Of a stretch of DNA of 64,000 nucleotides, positions 24,601 to 36,302 are shown in pieces. The notes beneath the pieces are model-generated. The model did not search any database and was not told the origin of the DNA. It saw nothing but the letters and a program-made list of their open reading frames with translations. Every line of letters begins with the position of its first letter. The stretch's first letter is position 1. Both the position numbers and the translations under genes were made by a program. The stretch is from Clarireedia homoeocarpa (Eukaryota > Ascomycota > Leotiomycetes > Helotiales > Rutstroemiaceae): positions 682,001-746,000 of the forward strand of contig LNKV01000013.1 in assembly GCA_001465935.1 (NCBI GenBank), read 5' to 3'.

Positions 24601-26616
24601 ATAGACGCTAGTAATATGCAGTATGAAAAGAACTACAGTGCCTATATGCTCTTCTATCAACGATCGTCGGAGCTGGAAGCATCTCAAGAAGCACTTCGGA
24701 AATCAAAAGCGGCAAGCCCAGTGAAGTTACCTATTCTCCCGCAACATTCGGCTCATCTGGCAATGGAAAACGAATTGTTGATGCGAAAATACTGTCTCTA
24801 CGATCCTTCTCACCCTGGATTTGTCATGAAGATGATCCACAACATGAAGCGACTCAACAACGGAACTTGCTCAGAATCACATGAGCTTGAGAAACAGGTC
24901 ATGCATGTTGCATTGTCTCACTTAGACCAAGTCGTTTCCCGCACGAAGGATATTCCGGATGCGCCAAACTTCATTATGACTTTGAGACAGCAATGTCAAG
25001 CCTGCGCAGAATGCAGCCGGGACTTTCTCGAATATTTTTGCGAATGCACGGATTCTCTTCGTTTCTTGCTCATGAAATGTCCCGAAGTATTCATCCGTAC
25101 CGAGATTGCTACCTCAATTGTTGGAGCTTTGGTAAAGGTTCGGTCAGACGCTCCATATGCTTATGGACTTGAGAAGTCTGGAGATGATGATTCTATCATA
25201 GACGTTGATTGCCCCAGGGTGCTCCAGAGAGTGGTCATGGCCTTGAATCAGCTGTACGAGGTCTTTCATACTTGCCTGAAGGCGTGGCCTGAATATTTCG
25301 GGCTACTCAGCAGCATTGCCAACTTAGGAGATAATGAAGCAGCAGTGCTACTCGATGCTGGCTTCCTGATAAAGACTATGGACATTATCACTGCCGACCC
25401 CATGCTGAATATTGGTACACAATTGACACGAATGCTTGCACTTGTGTCCAAGAGAAGTGCCACTAGGCCAGTCTCTTACGATTGCGTCATAGGTCTTCTG
25501 TACAAGCTTCTCCATGCTGGTGGAGTCACAAATGTTGATGCCGTCGAGGAACATGAGTCACGTTTAGCAATGTCGCTAGAGGGTTTAGAGTTAGCGCTCA
25601 CCATACCCGAACGGGACCGGCTGTTGCAGCGCTGGACGAGAACCAACTCGCATATCTTAACGGAAAAGCTTCTTCAAATCAACCAAAATCAATACGCTAC
25701 ACGTATGATTATTATGATACTCTTGCATTACTCGAACAACATTGATGGGAACATCTTCTCAGCAATCTTGCATGGGATCAGAAGAAACACATCGTCACTC
25801 TCAGGCCCATTTCTGCGAGCTGCTTTGGTGTACTGCGAGCATTCAGAGGCTGAAAGGGCCATTCCTAACATGATTGCAAATGTTGCTAAAAGCGCAGGTC
25901 ATGTCGAGAATGCCGAAGGCAGGGAATATCTTCGATTCTTCAAAGACTTTATTAGTCTTCCTTCAAACTACCACGATGTTGAGCACGACGACCTTATCAG
26001 ACTTTGCTTGAATACCATCCCAACTTGGGCTCCTGCACTCCTTACTTACTATGAAAGCACGGTCCGAGCTGATACCGAGGATTTCTTGAATGAACTTGTC
26101 TTCAACCACGGCACAGATTCTGACTCGCCCAGCTCGCCAAGCTCTTCGCCAAATGAGGATCTGATCACAACTGTAGCCCAGCGATTGGCAAATAGTTGTC
26201 TGGAATATTTACACGAGGTTTATATCCGACAACGGCAACAAGCTGTGAGGACGGTCCTGGTAAACATTCAGAACATTATCGAGCAATGTGTGCCATATTT
26301 CGGTTCTGATGAAACCAGTCCACAGAAAGCTCAGTTCAGGGATAAAATGGATGGTAAGTTTCAATGGCACCTCCGGCCACTCAAGAATCCGCTGATAAGT
26401 TTCTAGCTGTTCTACCTGCCTTAAGGAAGTACATGGTAGAGGAAGCCGATGAGGATGTGTCAGGTAAGAAAATGGCCTCTCTATGTAGCGTATAAAGCTG
26501 ATTATATATTGTTAGATTGGGAAGCATCTGACGGGGAGTATGGTTCATCCGAGCCTATGGATAGCATTACAGAACTTTGCGGGCCTATGGATAATGAACT
26601 AGAAACCCAACTTTAA
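18645..26616 (+). CDS. Giant ubiquitin C-terminal hydrolase (USP/UBP family, USP9X/USP34-like)
   Basis: Eight exons: 18645-19314, 19375-19537, 19594-22303, 22360-22521, 22568-22718, 22769-26353, 26407-26463 and 26516-26616; 7599 nt, 2532 aa. The first 200 residues are Ser/Pro/Thr-rich with a basic patch (ARKRQRTSRRDSRSRS) and are probably disordered. A long helical-repeat-like region follows. A ubiquitin-like stretch lies at about residues 1061-1143 ('HYKVFYGGKEFNPDEVEM'). The catalytic USP domain runs from about residue 1590: Cys box 'GLRNLSNTCYLNSLVTQLF' (nucleophile near 1599), two CxxC zinc-finger-like pairs ('KCSTCD'), and His box 'HSGTAESGHYYSF' (near 1849). The rest of the C-terminus is a long fungal-specific region ending in an acidic tail. 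It removes ubiquitin from substrates; targets are unknown. Size and layout match the large fungal USPs related to animal USP9X/USP34. All introns are short GT-AG. Confidence 0.92.
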
Positions 26617-27175
26617 AATTCAATCCCCCATGAATCGGGATATTCACGATCTCTTTTTGGGCTCGCTTCTTGTCTTCTCTTCACGTCATAAGCAAGCGCT
26701 AAAGACCTTCTAATCTTTTTTTGTTTTCGATATGCAATGGTGTATTCGGCGATTAACAATATTCAGAAAGACGGGCTTGCTATGAAAAATTAAAAAAAAA
26801 AACCTTGTTTTTCCTTGTGCGTTACAAGCGGGCGTTATTCGGCGCAGAAAAAAAACGAGCACTACCAATTTGATCTGCTTTGAATTGAAGCGAGGCGCTT
26901 CTTCTAATGTTTACCTACAAGATACACATCTGGTTTATGGATATGGACACATGGTGTTTGGAGGGAACTTGAGAATTGGGACGGAGTGATATGGAGTGAA
27001 ATTATGGATCAACGTTTTTCTTTTTCCTTCGAAATGAATATTTCATGGTCAGCGGATTTGGAAGGGACTGAATGGATCACAGGATTGGAGGACAGCAGAT
27101 ATATTTTGCTTGATTCTTCTTTTCGTCTGCGGAGTTGAGATGGCTTAGATGATGAATGGATGGATTAATCATGGC

Positions 27176-27176
<1 letters not shown>

Positions 27177-27208
<32 letters not shown>
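27177..27208. repeat. Poly(T) tract, 32 bases
   Basis: Uninterrupted T run seen directly; its length in the real genome is uncertain because such runs are prone to sequencing error. Confidence 0.9.
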
Positions 27209-27763
27209 CCTTCTCCAACAATTTTTTGGTTCAATTTGTTCAATTCACCGTGTCTTTGGCTTATTGGATTGGAAGGTTATGATGCGGATTGCAGATGACA
27301 TCTTTGAGTATGCTAGCTAGACTTGGAAGGAAAAGGGGAAAGTGATACAGACGAAGAACTTATGAGCGTGCGATAAGAAGGAAAGAAAGAAAGCAGGAAG
27401 ATACCTCCTGAGAGGAGGATGTTGACGTCGAATATAATTACCTTGACTACATTTTACCCTTCTTGGTGACTATATGATCACCTGCAGTTAGTTGTCTTTC
27501 TTTTTCTCTATCCGACGCCATGGCGGGGAGGAAAATTTGCATCTGAGGCCAATTGACCAATCTGAATGTTCAAATGCAGGTGCTGCAATGCATGCATGTG
27601 ACTGTGGTCACAAAAATAAATAATGCTAATTTGGGAGTATTAATACCTGCAAATATCAGCCGGGGCATTGGTCTAGTCTAGATTAATGTGCGCGATAAGG
27701 AGCAGGGGAATCTGGGAGGAGGACAGGGATATGAATCCTTTTTTGGCCTTGCGAGGGGGCATT

Positions 27764-27785
27764 GGGGGGGGGGGGGGGGGGGGGG
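27764..27785. repeat. Poly(G) tract, 22 bases
   Basis: Uninterrupted G run, preceded by GCGAGGGGGCATT. It can form a G-quadruplex on the plus strand. Confidence 0.9.
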
Positions 27786-29168
27786 AATCTGGGGATTTGT
27801 CTTATGCTCGTCAGTACTTGTAGGAAAGCTTTTTGTTAAGCTGGGGCTACTGGATTGCGAATGAGGAGGTGGAGATTGAGGAAGAGATAGGGCTGATAGA
27901 TCTGAGCATCGAGCGGGCGAACAATGCTTGTTTGATGTTCTCGGAGGGAGTGTTTTGTCTTGTACATATATATTGAGATTACATTTGTTTTCAGCAGCCG
28001 AGTTATGATAGCTGTTCCTGTCCTATGCTGAATCTTTACAAATGGATGGGAACTCGATAGTGCTGCTGTCGTTCTTGTTATTTGCTCGTATTGTTGTTTG
28101 GGTTCAATAATAACAACAGTTGTGTATGTATGCGATAAGGTTAACTGAGAGTTGAGAGGACAAAAATGTATGTATGTGATGAGCTAGTTGTTGGAGCATT
28201 CGTCCGAACTTGTACAGATACGATGATAATAAAGGGGTCTCAAAGGGGGTCGATAGTAAGCTCGGGTTCGGTTCTTGCCCTGGAGGAGATCTTGATGTTA
28301 ATGATGCGACTATGCATGTATGCATGGCATTTCCCCGGATTCCATACTAAGCATTAAAAAACGAGGGGTGTTTGGGGACCTGCTAGCTTTCCCCTTCTTT
28401 GCTCCATGAAAGGGGGTGAAGGGGAGCTTGGAAGTATGAGAGGAGCTGCTACTGTACCTATATTGGAACTTTCCGAGGGATGTGATGAAAACTAGCCCAA
28501 TGGAGAGAATATGTGTTTCTATGTTTCTATGTTTCTATGTATGGAGACGGGTAATGGAGATCGTTAACGCGCTATTAGACTTCGTTGGGCAAGTATTGGT
28601 CGTCTGTCTGCACGCAAGCACGAAAAATATCACATTTTCCTCTGCCCAAAATAGTATTTTGTTCGGGTATGCACGTTGTATGCACGTCTTCCCGAGGGAG
28701 TGATAGATAGCGCTTGTAAAAGAACTAGACGCCCACCTGAGTCTTTTTTCTTCTGCAAAGCGAGGGGTGTACATAGCTTGGCAGTGGGCAGAAATATGGT
28801 TGAGCGCTTGGCTGATTCCAAAAATACATCATCACAATCGGCTAAAGTTCTTTTATTTTGGGAAACATCTTTCAACCAATCAACTTGATTAGATAATGGA
28901 ACCCCCACGGCAAGACAATTTTTCCCTCCACAAATTGTGCAGGCTGGATCCTGGTTTTTCGTGCTTTCTCATGTAGCGCGGACCCATAATGCGGGACTCC
29001 TACTGCAACCTCGTCACTCGATATGTTCTCGATTTTTATATATCTGCTGGTCGTCGCCTCGAGGAAGTAGGTCATCACCAAGTTTGAACTTCGACCAGAA
29101 CAGACAGACAAAGTCGTCTCCACATCCTACCTCTCTCTGGTCATTGTCAAAATCATATTCAATACAAG

Positions 29169-30614
29169 ATGCCTATCTCAAAGCAAAACATCTCGGCTCC
29201 CTTGGAAGCTGGATCATCCATCTTCCAGCTAACCCAACTCCCCGCAGAGTTACACGAAGCTCTCGATTATGTATCGGCGCGATTGGTTCGCAAGCGACTT
29301 CATCTTTCTTTGATCGTCGCAAAGAAGGATACTCCGATCCAAAATAACAGTGTCTCTGCACATGGATCTACTTCATCGACAACGAGTTCATACAATAATA
29401 CACCATTCGCGACATTGATACGCGATAACTTTATGAATGGTTCGCGCAGCTGTTCTTCTCCCACCAGCCCTCGTTTCGGCTCTCCAGCTAGTAACGCATC
29501 GTCGGCTACATACTTTTCCACTTCCTCCTCCGATCTTTCGCTACGCTCTACTTCCTCGGCTGGAACATCCATCTCCACCTCAACCATCTACCTCTCCCGC
29601 ACCAAATGGTCCGGACTTCCCTCCTCGCCCAAAGATTCTCCCGCCCACCACAGACAAGACTCGCAATCGCAACCGCAATCCCCCACTTCCTCCACCTGTT
29701 CCTCCCTGGCCTTCCCTTCTCCCTCGACAACCACCCCCCTCCCCAACCCCTACGGCATAACCCTCATTCACTCCAGCACCCTCACCCCCCGCGCCGAGCG
29801 CATCCTCCGCCGCACCATCTCCCTCGCCGAATCCAAATTCCCGCACATTGGCAGCGGCTGGCTCAGCACCTCCTCCCTCAGCACTCCCATCGCATGCCCC
29901 TCAACCCAAGACCTCATCCGCCGGTCTCTTACCCAAAAAAGCCTCGTCTACACCTCCGAGGGTCTCTCGCTGTACTCTCTCGATTTCGTCTACACATTCA
30001 AACAAGCCTTGCACACATACTCGCGTACTCTCAGCGCGGTGGACCTATCAGCTGCGGTGGACGAGCTGAGAAGATTGGTACTGGTGCAGAACGGACGTCG
30101 AGTCACAAAGGGGTATCTAGTGCGGTGTTATGAGTGGATGGGCATTTCGCTCAGCGCGTTGGTGGATGTGGATGAAGCGTACAAGAATCTTTATGGCGGA
30201 TGCACAAGACAGGGAGCGATTGAGGTAGCGGTTGGGGATCCACGAAGCCCACCACTTTTGAAGACGGACTTTGCAGAGAAGGAGAAAGATGATTTGGTGG
30301 AGGTGGGGGAGAGTGCGAAGGGGAGGGATGGCGAGAGTCCGGTTTGGGAGGCGATGAAGGAGGTGCAGCTGGAGGGAGAGGGAAAGAAGGAGATGGTGGA
30401 GATTAATAAGGGCGGGATGGGCTTTAATATTCGAATGAGCATCTTGGGTATGGGTGTTGGCACGACGAACATGAACGAAGACAGAGGTCCGTTTTTCAGG
30501 GGCAACCGAACGCCAAACCACGGAATGGATTGCAGTCCTGCGACGAGAGATGAGTGGAGGAATTTGATGATGGGAGCGCAAAGGTGGAGTTTGGAGGTTG
30601 TGGAGGGGTGGTAG
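29169..30614 (+). CDS. Fungal protein of unknown function (481 aa)
   Basis: Single exon, 481 aa. Residues 15-55 ('LPAELHEALDYVSARLVRKRLHLSLIVAKK') form a compact start. Residues 60-195 are a Ser/Thr/Pro-rich low-complexity linker, likely disordered. Residues 196-345 hold a conserved-looking domain: 'YGITLIHSSTLTPRAERILRRTISLAESKF', then 'IRRSLTQKSLVYTSEGLSLYSLDFVYTFKQAL' (each cited here in parts), then 'VTKGYLVRCYEWMGISLSALVDVDEAY'. The C-terminal 110 residues are acidic and Gly/Met-rich. This architecture reminds me of an uncharacterised Pezizomycotina family (DUF7582 in my memory), but I cannot confirm the number. No signal peptide or membrane segment. Base composition in the linker is very C-rich, unlike the flanks. 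Function unknown. Confidence 0.8.
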   Translation: MPISKQNISAPLEAGSSIFQLTQLPAELHEALDYVSARLVRKRLHLSLIVAKKDTPIQNNSVSAHGSTSSTTSSYNNTPFATLIRDNFMNGSRSCSSPTSPRFGSPASNASSATYFSTSSSDLSLRSTSSAGTSISTSTIYLSRTKWSGLPSSPKDSPAHHRQDSQSQPQSPTSSTCSSLAFPSPSTTTPLPNPYGITLIHSSTLTPRAERILRRTISLAESKFPHIGSGWLSTSSLSTPIACPSTQDLIRRSLTQKSLVYTSEGLSLYSLDFVYTFKQALHTYSRTLSAVDLSAAVDELRRLVLVQNGRRVTKGYLVRCYEWMGISLSALVDVDEAYKNLYGGCTRQGAIEVAVGDPRSPPLLKTDFAEKEKDDLVEVGESAKGRDGESPVWEAMKEVQLEGEGKKEMVEINKGGMGFNIRMSILGMGVGTTNMNEDRGPFFRGNRTPNHGMDCSPATRDEWRNLMMGAQRWSLEVVEGW

Positions 30615-31430
30615 TTTGGCTTATGATTACGATTATGATGATGGGAATTTTTTATTTAGCGCGGTGTTCTAGGGTTTTCGATATCCCTTTGTATTTGTAT
30701 AACGCATAAGTCAAGTCCTGAGAGCAAGAGCTGCAATCAGGCGAGGTTGGAGTTTGGGTATGGGGTATGGTGATCGATCTAAGAGTGGGAAAATGAAAGG
30801 AAAAGAAAATGAAAGATAAGATAGCCAGGTACTTACTGTAGCATAGAACTAGCCTAGAGTCTATACATATACATGAATAGCTTTACTTTACTTTACTTTA
30901 CTTTACATCCATACTATCTGATAATTCATTTGAGGGTCACATGTTGTATGTTCTAATACTTAGATATTGATCACTGAATCTTTTGCTGCGGCTCACCAGA
31001 ACTGCCGACGCGCTACACGCCGAACTACGATTGTTATGTATGGTAGTATTCACTGGACTAAGGGAGAGATACTACGGGACAAAGTATATATACTGTAGTA
31101 TAGTAATTAGTACGGGAGAGCTGGTCTATATAATCTGGCTCTTCCTCCCACTTAGTTTAGAACGGACAACCCGATTCAAAAGCATTCATTTGGTCCATAA
31201 TTGTGCCTAAGTGAGGTGCTACGAATTGGTCCCTTTTGAGACCAACAATGACTTGGATAAATCGTTCGACTCAACTCAACTCGGGGAAGTCTAAACTCTC
31301 AAGGGCCTACAAAAGGCGCTCAACTTCCCTCCCCCCCCCCCCCCCCCCCCTTTCTACGACCTTAATCCATATCGACTGCAAGTCTGAGCACCTTTAGACA
31401 TTCGTTCAAACAGCGACAGATAGTACTTCG
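30615..31430. other. Intergenic stretch, 3' flank and simple repeats
   Basis: Holds the 3' end of the preceding gene, a (CTTTA)n pentanucleotide tandem at 30880-30905 and a C run of 20 bases at about 31331-31350. No gene is seen. Confidence 0.5.
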
Positions 31431-32115
31431 TTGTATCCAAACGTCTATCCACCATCCATTCCATCTGGTGATCCCCAAAATGAATCACTAGATACGGATT
31501 TGAGCTCAAGATACCGCCAGATCAAAACATATCAATATAAGCACTTGGAGATATGTGATCACGATATGTGGTCTGTTTTCCAAGAAGGCTTCAATGGCTT
31601 TGATGAGGCAGGCTTCAAAAGGGCTGGCACAGTAGCATGTGTGAACCTCTGATCAGTGCTTCGTCCCTATGGCGTGAGCATTAGACTGACGGATGCTACA
31701 AAATGCTGCTTTGCACTTGCAAATGCTCTATGGGATGGAAGGAATGGACTCCCGATGAGATTACTAGAGCTATAGGAGATCCCAACTTTACGTTCAAATC
31801 AAAGACACCGTTACGTCTTCTGGAACGACTACAAGCAAGAGGGATGAGATCTAGTGCATCCAGATCACCAAACACAGTGTATGAACAAGCACAAAGCGTG
31901 ATAGAAATAATAGAACACGAACAAGAGAAGACAGAAAGGCAACAGTTTGAGCCGCAAAGCACCCGAAATGCTCAGCAAACCCAACAGATATGGTGGCAGA
32001 TGAGTTCACGAAGCTGCTGCCGGGTCAAAAGCATGCCACGTTTATCAAGCAGATTGGACTTCAAAATATTGAAGATATAATCAAGGAACTACAGGCAGAA
32101 TCCAATGAATCCTGA
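31431..32115 (+). pseudogene. Decayed coding remnant of unknown family (possibly retroelement Gag-like)
   Basis: Three frames read as one protein once lesions are ignored. Part 1 (from 31431) ends at an in-frame TGA at 31650-31652; the same frame then continues 'SVLRPYGVSIRLTDATKC' and 'CFALANALW'. One base shift later, near 31730, the text becomes 'KEWTPDEITRAIGDPNF' and runs to a glutamine-rich stretch ('EHEQEKTERQQFEPQ') in the second frame. A further shift near 31990 gives 'DEFTKLLPGQKHATFIKQ', then 'IGLQNIEDIIKELQAESNES' and a stop at about 32113. The mixture of helix-forming, charged and Gln-rich segments, with one stop and two frameshifts, looks like a dead gene. The text vaguely recalls the N-terminal part of fungal retroelement Gag proteins, but no integrase, reverse transcriptase or LTR is visible nearby, so this is a guess. 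Confidence 0.45.
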
Positions 32116-33152
32116 AGGAGGTATGTAAGAGTGAATGGCTCGTATTTCCGATATTCTCATCTCCTTCATTCACGCATGTAATTTGCCGCCTAAATAGTGC
32201 CATTCCAGAGCCATAAGAGCTCATCTGGGATACCCATAAAGGGTTCCCATTCTTCGTAGTTTTAGCTAGAATAAATCAAGTTCATTTCTTCAAGACGTTT
32301 AGTAAACATGCATCAAGAAGGATACCCTTGCTTAGCTACTTTCAGTCTTTCATAGAAAGCGACGAGAAATTCATGCTTTACCGTCGATTTGAATATCTGC
32401 AGTCTCGAATTCTCCTTCGCGGACAAGACGAGCTTTGAGGTTTGGAAACCAGCTTGGCCGCGAAACCACATGGTTAGACATGGCGGTTGAGAAATTGATA
32501 CTCACGTGAGAGAAGCGATGAAGGAGAAGGGAGGTAGAGGTTCTCAGCGAATTACTAAGCAAATGGGTACGCACGTGGTGTTCGGGGTGCGGAACAAAGA
32601 TTAAATAGCGAGCCAGACATGAGAACCTTGATGGGTCAACATTTGCCGCGCCTGGACCTGCAACTTTTTTTATTAGGATCCATACAGTTAAGACCTTCCT
32701 ATTTGATTTCTCTTGTACAACCACCACCAACAACACCACCACCACCACCACATATACATATACATTTCCATTTACACCTCCATTTACGCCTACACCTACT
32801 TCTACTCCTACACCCACTCCTACTCCTACTCCTACACTTCCGCCTGCCCCGAGATCATCTCCTTTTCTTGCTGCTTCTTCTACAATCGATCGACAATCTA
32901 TATCGTCATTGCAGAGAGACCTTGTCGCCTTAATCTCCGTCCACCCAAATCGAAGCTCGGTCCATACATTACATCAGAAACTTGTAACCTGCAAAGGCTC
33001 ATCATACCAACTCAAATACCTCCACCTCCACCTCCACCTCCACCTCCACCTCCACCTACCCCTCCACCGACGCCTCCACCTGCAACTACATCAGAATCCC
33101 TTGACGGCTTCGGGTGCCGAAATTTCATTGGCACTGTGACCATTCCGCGGTG
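32116..33152. promoter_or_regulatory. Upstream region of the zinc transporter gene with CA/CT-rich leader
   Basis: From about 32700 the plus strand is a run of C-rich trinucleotides and hexanucleotides: CCACCACCAC at 32730, (CTAC/CTCC)n at 32790-32840 and (CCACCT)n at 33017-33060. It leads directly to the ATG at 33153 and is probably the promoter and leader. The frames of 70-150 codons across it are repeat-derived. A 36-codon minus-strand frame at 32371-32481 looks protein-like but has no supporting context. Confidence 0.45.
33017..33060. repeat. Hexanucleotide repeat (CCACCT)n
   Basis: About seven near-perfect copies of CCACCT in the leader of the zinc transporter gene, then degenerate CCACCG units. 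Confidence 0.85.
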
Positions 33153-34714
33153 ATGGAGGCACAATCCTTAGATAATGACGCGAGAGGATGGGTTATGAGC
33201 GTCGTCAGCGGGGTTGGTTAGTATGATGCCGTCATTATTTCTTGACTTGTCTTAACATCATTCTTCTAGCATGCGTTATTGGCAGTTGTATAATCTGCGT
33301 CGATATCCTGATCCGATGCTTTCCAAGCAAGCGAAACTTCAGAATACAGGATAGCAATGCCTTCCTTGCGGCATCTCTAAGCTTGAGCTTCGGTGTCATG
33401 GTGAGTCCTGCTTCGTTACCTTTGGTGTATCTGCACTAATTCAATCTTCGTTCTTAGATATTCTCCTCTTTGTATAGCATGCTTCCATCGTCAAAAAAGT
33501 ACCTTATTCGAGGAGGATACTCAAATTCCGTGGCTGCGTGGATACTGTTAGGCTGCTTCACCGGAGGGTTCATCGGAATACAAATTATTTCGAGACTTCT
33601 GCACCATTATATCCCATCGCACGTTGTAGATTGCGATCATTCGCATAACCCAGAGTCCCATAATCACGGTGCGCATCATGAGGGCGCCCATGCACACGGC
33701 CATGATGGCCACAGAGACCACGATCGCTCACGTTCCAAATCAAAATCTCATTCCAAACACAATCGATTGAACGGGAATACTACGGAAACGACACCACTTC
33801 TTGCACCAGCAGTTGAAGAAAGCGGAAAGGTCTTACCCAAAAGCCTCGCTCCGCCTCGAACTGAAGCCCAGTCTAGCACTCGCCGCGCATCTGAGAATGG
33901 TAGCAGGCGGCCTTCCATGACACAAGTCCAAAGCCGAGTCATGTCATTTGTCAAGGATACAAAGACAAATTGTGGACAGATCGGGCCGTGTTATGGTTAT
34001 TCTGACCCTTGCGGTCAAGAGTGTCTCAGAACCCCTATTAGTTCGCGACCACCTTCTGTGGTGCGAAACGGAACTGGAAACTTCTCGATACGATCCCATC
34101 CTTTCACTGTACCGGAAGAAGTGGATGGAGATATTCCCGAGGTAGATACCAGACTGCACAAGCCTCGTTCAGACAGCGGCGACTCTAGTGATGCAGAATC
34201 AGATATTGAAGCCCAACATCACCATCATGTTCCTGAAAATGCGTTCATGGATATCGGTCTCCAAGCCAGCATCGCAATTGCATTGCATAAGTTACCAGAA
34301 GGCTTCATAACCTTTGCGACCAACCACGCAAATCCCGAGCTTGGGGTTTCTGTATTCATAGCTTTATTTGTCCACAATATCACCGAAGGATTTGCAATGG
34401 CCTTGCCCTTGTATCTAGCACTTGGCAGTCGACCAAGAGCTATCTTCTGGAGTTCCATACTGGGCGGATTCTCACAACCTCTCGGTGCAGGGATTGCAGC
34501 AGCATGGTTCGCGATTGCAGGCAAAGAAGGTCATGCCCCTAACATCGTTGTTTACGGATGTATGTTTGGCATTACTGGGGGTATTATGGCAAGCGTGGCG
34601 TTGCAATTGTTTGTTGAGAGTCTAGGATTAAATCACAATAGGCATCTTTGTATTGCCTTTGCATTCGTGGGTATGGCATTGATGGGTATGAGTAATGCAC
34701 TCACTTCGGGTTGA
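33153..34714 (+). CDS. ZRT3: ZIP-family zinc transporter, ZRT3-like
   Basis: Three exons, 33153-33216, 33270-33400 and 33458-34714; 1452 nt, 483 aa. The N-terminal membrane segments ('ACVIGSCIICVDILIRCF', 'FLAASLSLSFGVMIFSSLY') are followed by a long hydrophilic loop of about 200 residues. The loop has a His cluster ('HSHNPESHNHGAHHEGAHAH') typical of metal carriers, and an acidic 'DSGDSSDAESDIEAQHHHH' stretch. The ZIP core follows: 'IAIALHKLPEGFITF' and 'FVHNITEGFAMALPLY', with the His/Pro/Glu/Gly pattern that binds the ion. The layout matches yeast Zrt3, which moves zinc from the vacuole to the cytosol when zinc is scarce. The vacuolar location is inferred from that likeness. The start ATG is the first in frame, and both introns (53 and 57 bp) are standard. 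Confidence 0.85.
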
Positions 34715-35610
34715 TATCCACTTTTATTCTTTCTCTTTTTCTTTCTGTAAGTAAGTATGCATTACGAATAGACGACTGGCGTTGTGCGTGTAGGATACTC
34801 TCAGCGACCAGTTTGGCATTTTTGGTTTACGTTTTCTTGGGTAGATTATTGGAATCAAGGGTAAATATGTCCCAGGGTTGTTGGGTTGGAACGGAACTAG
34901 GAATACACAGTTTAGTTGGCATAGCGTTATAATGAATCATTGGCTGGGGGAATAGGGAGGTCCTTTTTATTTCATATTTGTCTGGTGCTGCATGTGGCAG
35001 CGTGTATCAAATTTGAATCTTTTGGGATAGAATGTGTGCAGATAATGAATGGTTTTGTGATGTTATGTTATGCGATGTAGTGTTTGTGTTATGTTACACG
35101 GGGTGAGTTGATGCAAAAGAAACTGAAATCTAGGTTCATATATAGGGTTTTCAAACAAGAGAATGAGCAACTGATATATCAATCAGTGAAGATATCAGTA
35201 TCGATGGACGACGTGCTAAGTTTTTACCATCTCCCCCCCCCTTTTGCAATTTGAAACGCTCGCTTAAATGTAAGATTAAGTGTGCAGTTAGTTAGTTCTT
35301 AGCTCTTCTCTTCGTTCGTTCGTTCGTTTGCATTTTTCTCCTGCTGCTCTGTTCGGCCCTGCCTGCCCTGCTCTTGGAGGTTGATATGCTGATTGATGAT
35401 TAGATGTGGTTTGCTTGGGTTGGGTTGGGTTGGGTTTGGATAACTGGATAGATAACCTCCTCCTTACTTCTTGCGAGGTGGTCGACACTTTAACACTTTT
35501 ACACTGCTTTCTTGTCGATTTGTGGATTTGCCTGCTTGCCTGTCTGTCTGTCTGTCTGTCTGTTGCTGAGTCATTGGTGTAGCAGTAGCGGTAGTAATGT
35601 AGTAATGGAG

Positions 35611-35702
<92 letters not shown>

Positions 35703-36302
35703 AGTGATTGTATGGTCAAGGGAGATATGTATAGTAGACAGTGTGGTGGGTGGGTAGGCAGGTATCTTGAGGAGGATACGATGCCAGTCTTGGTATAGTA
35801 TTAGAAATAGATTACTTCTTGTATTCATTTTGTTATGTTTTACCTAGAACTTCTCTGGGAGGTGCTGTTGTTGTTCAAGGAAGACAAGTCGAATGCGGCC
35901 AAGTTCGTCTTGTTCGTCATATAATTACTTTAGTCGAAGAGAAAAAAAGAAGATGCTTTAGCAGGCTGTAGATTCCGCTTTTACTTTCAATGCCTACTCC
36001 TATTCCTATCCCATATGCTGACGTCGCCGCCTCAACTGACTGATTGACTAAATGATTGATTGATTGGTCTGTGGTATACTACACGCTCCCATTTTTACTT
36101 ACACTTTGTAAAAGAAGAACAACCCAAAAATTTGGACACTGACTACTGCCCCATGCAGTTTTTCCTTACCCAGGAAGTCCTGTCTTCATCATTGGAGGGG
36201 AACTTAACATCCTCCACATGCACTGCGCACTCCTAACCGGCCCCGTGATCAGCTCCCCATTCATCCCTCCCTTCCACTTGCACCTGTCTCATCATAAGTT
36301 TC
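34715..36302. other. Convergent 3' region with long microsatellite
   Basis: The region between the stop codons of the zinc carrier (+) and the lectin gene (-). It holds TGGGT tandem units at 35418-35436, (TGTC)n at 35537-35563, the long (GA)n-(GT)n tract annotated separately and ATTGATTG units at 36053-36066. No gene is seen. Confidence 0.6.
35614..35696. repeat. Compound microsatellite (GA)n-(GT)n
   Basis: About 27 GA units running directly into about 13 TG units. The largest dinucleotide repeat in the window. Confidence 0.95.

Larger units (their letters stand above)
26617..29168. other. Intergenic 2.5 kb with homopolymer tracts
   Basis: Contains a 32-base T run (27177-27208), a 22-base G run (27764-27785), a 10-bp TGTTTCTATG tandem at 28512-28541 and the likely leader of the next gene (from about 29000). 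Frames below 140 codons occur but show no domain. No gene is supported. Confidence 0.55.

Noticed and set aside
32371..32817. 148-codon minus-strand frame
   Set aside because: The first 40 codons are Val/Gly repeats from a simple-sequence tract. The last 36 codons (from 32481) look protein-like but have no family, no clear splicing and no leader.
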